From contig NZ_BJYT01000009.1 of assembly GCF_007991655.1 (NCBI RefSeq), positions 62,001 through 126,000 on the forward strand: a DNA stretch of 64,000 nucleotides, written 5' to 3'. The stretch is from Segetibacter aerophilus (lineage in GTDB: Bacteria; Bacteroidota; Bacteroidia; Chitinophagales; Chitinophagaceae). The position numbers were made by a program, and so were the translations under genes. Shown here piece by piece: positions 58,911 through 64,000 of the stretch (position 1 is its first letter; each line of letters starts with the position of its first letter). Under the pieces are notes generated by a model, which did not search any database, was not told the DNA's origin, and was given only the letters and a program-made list of their open reading frames with translations.

Positions 58911-59957
58911 CTACTGCAATGGGTTCCACTTTTCTTTAAATACCCATCTTGCATTTATTTGCTTTGCACCAGGAGAACCGGCAGCAGTTTTCAAATTATC
59001 CCGATGCCATGCGTAGTCTCCACCGGTCTTATGGCAATTGAAATAATAAATTCTATCACCCCATTGTATAGTATTAGAAGTCGCTACACGATAAATATTC
59101 TTATCAGACATGTTTGCAGCAAACGTGCAATTGATCAAATAAAATTGAGCGTCACGATGATACCGGCCCAAGTTGAAGCCGTCAAAACCTTCAAAAGAAC
59201 AGCCCATCAAAACCGTTTTAGAGTCTTCAAATTTTGACCCATCATGCCAGATTGCTGCAGAACCGGAATGCGAAATAAAACGACAATTTTCAGCATATGC
59301 CCAACCCCGGGGACAATAGAAATCTACACCGCCTTCCATGATGCAATCTTTAAAATAGAACAGTCCATTCTCGACATTCCATGGACTTACCGTATCTCCA
59401 CCAAAAGCACTGAAGTGACAATTGATGGCTTTCAAACGAGTCGCATTCATTGTTCGCATCGCCATTTGATGCCCGCTCTTCGTAATCGTTTTTTGCCTGG
59501 TAACGGTATCTAAAGGGCAACTAATTAAGACATCTTTCGACAGCTTAAATCCATAAGAATTCGTAATGGTTAGATTTTGAAGCGTGATGTCATTACCATC
59601 AATGTTTAAGGTAGCAACACCCCAATCGTCGTTGTGCAAACACCTCCATTCATCTCTCGCAATGGCTTGTGTTATAATCGTGCCCTCACGATCTTCTCCT
59701 GCTAAAATGATATTGTGTTTTTGGATGTAAATCTTCTCGTTGTAAATACCTTTTCTTATGAAAATAGTACGCGGAACATTTGAAGAATCTGCCAAGCTAT
59801 TGATCGCGCCTTGTACGGATTTAAAATCTCCCTTGCCGTTGATATCAACTATAATCCTTCTGCTTGCATTACTCTTCTGAGCCTGTGCACTAGTCAGCAA
59901 AAGAATTGACATAAGAGTTGTAAAACATGCTGCTACAATGAATGATAGTTGCCTCAT
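58911..59957 (-). CDS. Pectinesterase (carbohydrate esterase family 8)
   Basis: 348 residues with signal peptide (FIVAACFTTLMSILLLTSAQA). The beta-helix shows GKGDFKSVQGAINSLAD, RTIFIRKGIYNEKIYI, the FYCPRGWAYAENCRF region (with the acidic residue and disulfide-like Cys) and NLGRYHRDAQFYLINCTF (Arg of the LGRxW motif is present, Trp replaced by Tyr). It removes methyl groups from homogalacturonan, freeing acid for lyase and polygalacturonase. It is 46 bases before the CE12 gene stop. Confidence 0.9.
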   Translation of the reverse strand: MRQLSFIVAACFTTLMSILLLTSAQAQKSNASRRIIVDINGKGDFKSVQGAINSLADSSNVPRTIFIRKGIYNEKIYIQKHNIILAGEDREGTIITQAIARDEWRCLHNDDWGVATLNIDGNDITLQNLTITNSYGFKLSKDVLISCPLDTVTRQKTITKSGHQMAMRTMNATRLKAINCHFSAFGGDTVSPWNVENGLFYFKDCIMEGGVDFYCPRGWAYAENCRFISHSGSAAIWHDGSKFEDSKTVLMGCSFEGFDGFNLGRYHRDAQFYLINCTFAANMSDKNIYRVATSNTIQWGDRIYYFNCHKTGGDYAWHRDNLKTAAGSPGAKQINARWVFKEKWNPLQ

Positions 59958-60003
59958 AATGATTTATTCTTTTCTGAATTTTAGTGCTTAAAACCTTTAA
60001 ACC

Positions 60004-60774
60004 CTACTTTTTGAGTGCGAGAGGCGGACGGATATGATCGGTGAGTGGAAGGTTTAATCCACGTAATTCCTTCAATAAAAGTTGAGCCATCTTGCGGGCA
60101 CCAAATTCATTGAAATGAGTATTATCATTTCGTCCTTCAGGATAGTTAGGATGTTCTCCGGGCTCTAGCTGCATGAATAACCATTTTGAATTTTCTGGTC
60201 CAAATTGTTGCAGAAGCTCGCGGCTCTTGGTATCCATATCGATGAATGGAACTTTGTAGGCAGTAGCAACTTCCTTTACAAGTTCAGAATAGATGGGATG
60301 AGTTTTCTCCATATGGCCGGTAGAGTCGAACCTTCTCCTGGTAACGGGAGTTAGCAATATGGGAAGCGCTTTTTTGCCCCTTGTTTCCGTTACAAATCTT
60401 ATTAGATTGGTTTTGTATTCTTCAGGGGTAGTATAACTGCCCACTTTTTCTTTTACCTCATCGTTGTGTCCAAATTGAATGAAGACATAGTCTCCTTCAT
60501 GTAGATTTTCAACGATGGGTTGCCAAAGATTTTCGGTAATAAACGTTTTTGTACTTCGACCATTTTTAGCCCTGTTATCGATTTCTATGGTAGAATCAAA
60601 AAAGTACGCGAATGGCATTCCCCATCCGGTTTCAGGAAAAGCCTTTACCTCTTTGTTAGCCATTGTAGAGTCTCCAATGAGGTAGACTTTTGTTTGCTTT
60701 TTTTGATGGATGGCAAATGACATTAGGAAGATGCTTACCAACATAACCAGCTTCCTTATCAGACGAATTCGCAT
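60004..60774 (-). CDS. Rhamnogalacturonan acetylesterase, GDSL/SGNH (CE12-like)
   Basis: 256 residues from the ATG chosen (MRIRLIRKLVMLVSIFLMSFA begins the signal peptide; an earlier in-frame ATG adds 16 residues). The SGNH blocks are VYLIGDSTMANKEV (nucleophile Ser), KNGRSTKTF (Gly), IQFGHNDE (Asn) and DNTHFNEFGARKMAQLL (Asp and His). It removes acetyl groups from the rhamnogalacturonan backbone. It is in the pectin locus next to pectinesterase. Confidence 0.9.
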   Translation of the reverse strand: MRIRLIRKLVMLVSIFLMSFAIHQKKQTKVYLIGDSTMANKEVKAFPETGWGMPFAYFFDSTIEIDNRAKNGRSTKTFITENLWQPIVENLHEGDYVFIQFGHNDEVKEKVGSYTTPEEYKTNLIRFVTETRGKKALPILLTPVTRRRFDSTGHMEKTHPIYSELVKEVATAYKVPFIDMDTKSRELLQQFGPENSKWLFMQLEPGEHPNYPEGRNDNTHFNEFGARKMAQLLLKELRGLNLPLTDHIRPPLALKK

Positions 60775-60853
60775 ATCTCTAATTTGGTTCAGACCTTTTG
60801 CCTTATTGTAAAAACAGTTCAATTTTTAATCAAAGCTCAAGCCGCTGGGCTTC

Positions 60854-60961
60854 GTTCTTGCAACAGGACTCCACCCACTTGTTTCTGAAACTGCTACGCA
60901 TGTTTCAGAATGCTTTCGCTTCGCTTAGCACCCAACCGGCTGATGTCCCTTATGCAAGAAC
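60854..60961. repeat. Nested inverted repeats between CE12 and pectate lyase
   Basis: GTTCTTGCA at 60854-60862 and TGCAAGAAC at 60953-60961 bound the region. In the middle TTCTGAAAC (60883-60891) and GTTTCAGAA (60902-60910) form a perfect 9-bp hairpin with GC / GC inside. The two palindromes share a centre region. It could be a small mobile remnant or RNA structure. No T-run follows directly. Confidence 0.5.
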
Positions 60962-61047
60962 TGTTGTCGTTTCTTATTGACTTATTCACTTGTTGTCTCA
61001 TTCACTATTAACTTACTACCTTACTGTCTTACTTTTTCTTATCTCGT

Positions 61048-62493
61048 TTACGCTTTCGGCACCAAGCTATTGAGATACACTTCTATGTTTGTGTAGTGTT
61101 TATGCAATTTGCTTATGGTGGCATCAGTTGGATCGTTAGGATTTAAAGCGTTTCTCTTTTCCCATTCATCCGGTATTCCATCCTTGTCGGTATCGGTGGG
61201 GGCTGGTAGGGATTTTAAAGTAGGCCATGCATTTACGGTGAGTTCGTAAGGCGTGCCATGGGGAAAGCCTCCTTGTACGTCGATTAGCCGTCCTTGCTTA
61301 TTTTTTACATCATTGATTATTCTTTCATCAAGCGTGTCGCGGCGCAGGCTAGCTCCTGCATATTGCAATACTAGTAAATATGCTTCTGTTGGACTTTGGG
61401 TTTGCACTTGCTCCGCCGGGAAAGCTGTGCCCGCTTTTGCCTGTTCTGCATCGGCTACAGATCCATCATTCATTACAACTCCCTTCCAGTTATTTTTAGT
61501 TACATCATCCGCTCCATCTACATAGTTTCCATCAACATAAAATTTTCCATAAGGTATAGTTGGTGGTTTTTTATAAGGATTAAGAATCCTGGATGAAACG
61601 TTGGCGTGGGTGGACGGTCCGGGCTTGTAGTAATTATTCACCAGGTTGTACTTTCCACCTTCACCTGCATACACGTTGTTACTGGACCAGTCGTAAATCA
61701 CATTATTTCTAAAGTCAACAAACTCTTCAGGAATATTCCTGATACCATCAAAACGCGGAGTACGGTTAGCGCAATGAGCAAAAAGGTTGTGGTGACCTGA
61801 AGTACGTCGTCCTCCCCAAATGCCGCCGTATCCATGATGCTCGAAGTCTTTATCGCCGTTCTCGAAATGGTAGGAATAATTAAGTGGCTCAGAGATCAGG
61901 TTCCATTGCAGCGTGGTGCTGTCGCCCTCATAAACACTAAAAACTTCATCGGTACTCCAACTCATCGAGCAATGGTCAACGATTATATTGTTACGATGAG
62001 TTCCACCGAAAGCATCATCGCCGCCGTTACCGGCCACCATCCCGCCTTTCTGGTTTTTATCCCCCATCCTAAAACGCATATAGCGAACGATGATATTATT
62101 ACCGGAAAGTGTAACGGGATAGTCTGCCAAACAAATTCCATCCCCCGGCGCAGACTGCCCGGCTATAGTAAGGTCAGAAGTGAACGCCAGTTTACTCTCG
62201 AGGTGAATGGTGCCGGAAACTGTAAAGACAACTATGCGTGGCCCTTTCACCCGAATTGCTTCTCGTAAACTACCCGGTCCATTATCGTTGAGGTTGCTTA
62301 CGATAAGTACCTTACCGTGGCGGCCACCGGTAGTATATTTCCCAAAGCCTTCTGCTCCGGGAAAGGCAATATTGCTATCACTTGTAGCAACACTACCGGT
62401 TATACTTTTTGCTGCAGAAATTGCCGGAGTACAACCAGGTAATGTTGTTATATAGAAAATAGATGTAGCTAGTAATAGCAGTTTTTCAATCAT
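61048..62493 (-). CDS. Pectate lyase (PL1-like), lipoprotein
   Basis: 481 residues. The signal ends in a lipobox LPGCTPA (about residue 21). The beta-helix lyase fold has AFPGAEGFGKYTTGGRHG, GSLREAIRVKGPRIVVFTVSGTI, NNIIVDHCSMSWSTDEVFSV and HHNLFAHCANRTPRFDG (basic catalytic region). The C-terminal 50 residues have PTDTDKDGIPDEWEKRNALN, a thrombospondin-type-3-like calcium motif that often caps Bacteroidota surface enzymes. It cleaves polygalacturonate by elimination, feeding the GH105 enzyme. It likely sits on the cell surface. Confidence 0.93.
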   Translation of the reverse strand: MIEKLLLLATSIFYITTLPGCTPAISAAKSITGSVATSDSNIAFPGAEGFGKYTTGGRHGKVLIVSNLNDNGPGSLREAIRVKGPRIVVFTVSGTIHLESKLAFTSDLTIAGQSAPGDGICLADYPVTLSGNNIIVRYMRFRMGDKNQKGGMVAGNGGDDAFGGTHRNNIIVDHCSMSWSTDEVFSVYEGDSTTLQWNLISEPLNYSYHFENGDKDFEHHGYGGIWGGRRTSGHHNLFAHCANRTPRFDGIRNIPEEFVDFRNNVIYDWSSNNVYAGEGGKYNLVNNYYKPGPSTHANVSSRILNPYKKPPTIPYGKFYVDGNYVDGADDVTKNNWKGVVMNDGSVADAEQAKAGTAFPAEQVQTQSPTEAYLLVLQYAGASLRRDTLDERIINDVKNKQGRLIDVQGGFPHGTPYELTVNAWPTLKSLPAPTDTDKDGIPDEWEKRNALNPNDPTDATISKLHKHYTNIEVYLNSLVPKA

Positions 62494-62518
62494 TAATTTA
62501 AATTTTTAGGAGCAAATA

Positions 62519-64000
62519 CTAATAACCCGGATTCTGGGTAAGATTAGGATTCGCATCTCTTGCAGCCTGTGGAATGGGCAACAGTTCTGATTTATTTGGT
62601 GTAAACCCGGTTGCAAACCTTGCATTTGCCACTGTGTTGATTGCTGCAGTTACCCATACAACACTTGTGGTACCTGAAGGTGTAGCTGTCGGAGCCTTTG
62701 TATAGTATGAATTACTCCAAATACTCGCATTGTCTGCAGTAGATGTTCTTTTGTAATACATAGCTGTAGGAAGGTTTGAAATATTAGCAGCATACTGAGG
62801 CGGGTTTGCCATATAGCTATAAGAAATGGTTCCCGTGCCGGTTGACATTTTTAGCAAGTTTGCCTTCGTTTCGGTGATTGCAGTAGAAATTAAATTCCAC
62901 CTGATAAGATCATATTTTCTCACGCCTTCACCACCTAATTCCAATGATCTTTCTCTCACAAGCGCAGCAAAAAACTGAGCTTTACTTAAACCGGCAGGAA
63001 GATCAACGGTAGCATCGGCCGTAGTTAACGGCTTACCAAAACCACGTCTCCTAACCATATTAATTGCATTGTAGGCAGCAGCAGTTGGGCCGTTCAATTC
63101 GTTCTCCGCTTCGGCAAACATTAATAGCACATCAGAGTAACGAAGAATTTGCCACTTCAAACTAAAATACTGCACCTGGTTGACCGGCTCTATTGCAGGA
63201 TTTGAAATCCAGTCACGACGATATTTACCATCATTCATTGCGGTTATCGCCTGTCCTATTTTTGTTTGTCCATCTGCGGCAACGTTGTAAGGTGCAATGG
63301 TAACATCACGTCTTGTATCAGTGGAGTCAAACAAGTATAAATATGTGGGCAACGGGTTCACGCTGCTATTACCCAGGTTGTTAACTCTAGGACCGTTATA
63401 ATAACCAAGCTTAGTATCCTCAGCACCTCCTTGCCCAATACCGCTTGCCTGGAACATTAATTCTCCATTAGGATCTGCAGAAACACGCGCACCTACCTGG
63501 TCTTTCCATAGTGCACGGAAGCTTGGGTTTAAAGTGTGTTGGCCAGAGGTCATAATATCATTTGCCTCGTCCCTTGCAATCTGGTAAAATTTAAGATAGT
63601 CTGCATTTCGTTGCATACCTCCGGGTTGACGCAATGAGTAGCCACCACGATATAAAGCGATCCTTGCCCTTAAACCTTTTACTGCTCCTTTTGTAATTCT
63701 TTCATTAGGCGCATCTCCAATGGATGCAAGATCGTTGCGCCAGGGAACCAGGTCACTTGCCACCCTTAAATCTTCAATGATTTGCGCATACAGAGTATCC
63801 CTGTTTACTCTTACAGGCAACGGATCTTCAGACGCCTGCTCGTAAGAAGGCAGAAAGTGAATGGGTAAATCGCCCCAGTTACGTATTGCTTCAAAATAAT
63901 ACTGTGCTCTCAGTGTCAGTGCTTCGCCGAGCATTCTTTGAAGTTGCTTTTTTTGTTGCTCGGTTCCACCGGTATACATGGCCATTTTAGGAATCCTATC
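62519..64000 (-). CDS. susD: SusD/RagB family outer-membrane lipoprotein (partial)
   Basis: At least 494 residues; the frame runs to the window edge (residues DRIPK precede the first ATG in the window), so the lipobox end is missing. The SusD TPR pattern is RAQYYFEAIRNWGDLPIHFLP, LYAQIIEDLRVASDLVPW and TKGAVKGLRARIALYRGGYSLR. The C-terminal half has YSDVLLMFAEAENELNGPTAAAYNAINMVRRRGFG and RERSLELGGEGVRKYDLIRW, and the end is LLPIPQAARDANPNLTQNPGY. It binds oligosaccharide at the surface for a SusC porin, presumably encoded just outside. It marks a pectin utilisation locus. Confidence 0.93.
   Translation of the reverse strand, partial: DRIPKMAMYTGGTEQQKKQLQRMLGEALTLRAQYYFEAIRNWGDLPIHFLPSYEQASEDPLPVRVNRDTLYAQIIEDLRVASDLVPWRNDLASIGDAPNERITKGAVKGLRARIALYRGGYSLRQPGGMQRNADYLKFYQIARDEANDIMTSGQHTLNPSFRALWKDQVGARVSADPNGELMFQASGIGQGGAEDTKLGYYNGPRVNNLGNSSVNPLPTYLYLFDSTDTRRDVTIAPYNVAADGQTKIGQAITAMNDGKYRRDWISNPAIEPVNQVQYFSLKWQILRYSDVLLMFAEAENELNGPTAAAYNAINMVRRRGFGKPLTTADATVDLPAGLSKAQFFAALVRERSLELGGEGVRKYDLIRWNLISTAITETKANLLKMSTGTGTISYSYMANPPQYAANISNLPTAMYYKRTSTADNASIWSNSYYTKAPTATPSGTTSVVWVTAAINTVANARFATGFTPNKSELLPIPQAARDANPNLTQNPGY

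Noticed and set aside
60781-60800. Solo copy of the TGTCTGAACC repeat (GGTTCAGACC on the plus strand)
   Set aside because: Nine bases match but the following AGGATT tail is missing; a 9-base match is expected by chance in 64 kb on two strands.

Overview
The window looks like a chromosome segment of a Bacteroidota bacterium, most likely family Chitinophagaceae. This rests on AT-rich intergenic DNA, outer-membrane TonB-dependent and SusD-type proteins, many signal peptides and lipoboxes of Bacteroidota type, TAnnTTTG-like promoter boxes with few Shine-Dalgarno sites, and typical families (DUF2147, DUF2721, FucP-type MFS, BlaI/M56 pairs). No rRNA, tRNA, CRISPR array or prophage was seen.

Layout. 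1-7.8 kb: a sulfotransferase, an arylsulfotransferase and a sulfatase, then an MFS transporter, a glycosyltransferase and rsmG. 8-14 kb: pdhB, a TonB-dependent receptor, purC and a small beta-barrel protein. 14.1-27.5 kb (minus strand): a trp-his supraoperon in transcription order trpL leader, trpE, trpG, GxxExxY nuclease, trpD, trpC, trpF, trpB, two GNAT acetyltransferases, trpA, hisH, a DUF559-hisA fusion, hisF, hisIE and a TlpA-like thioredoxin. 27.6-38.5 kb: small acetyltransferase, DUF2147 protein, amidohydrolase, hisB, phoH, lipoprotein, ppa, NlpC/P60 peptidase, ECF sigma factor with a membrane partner, and a BlaI/BlaR1-like pair. 38.5-48.9 kb: esterase/SMP-30 fusion, Baeyer-Villiger-type monooxygenase, SDR, cold-shock protein, sugar-lactone-type oxidase, DUF2721, FucP-like transporter, a large lipoprotein and a rhomboid protease. 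49-64 kb (minus strand): a pectin locus with SusD (cut by the window edge), pectate lyase, rhamnogalacturonan acetylesterase, pectinesterase, an alpha/beta hydrolase, polygalacturonase, GH105 unsaturated glucuronyl hydrolase, then uxaB, uxaA and uxaC. Together these take pectin to 2-keto-3-deoxygluconate.

Most interesting content. (1) The trp operon has a readable ribosome-mediated attenuator: an 18-residue leader peptide with tandem Trp codons, an antiterminator pairing and a strong terminator. (2) The supraoperon carries two small PD-(D/E)XK nuclease modules, each bounded by inverted copies of a repeat and each sitting exactly at a gene junction. A GxxExxY gene between trpG and trpD is bounded by TGTCTGAACC inverted repeats. 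A DUF559 domain between hisH and hisA is bounded by GC-rich palindromic repeats and is fused in frame to HisA through one of them. Solo copies of the GC-rich palindrome sit at many other junctions of this operon; one is read through as a new HisF N-terminus and others supply stop codons. I infer a nuclease-associated repeat system that spreads through operon junctions without breaking the operon. (3) A separate dispersed intergenic repeat (core GTACAAGWGWGYGACRCAAC) occurs about ten times, in two subtypes with compensatory changes.
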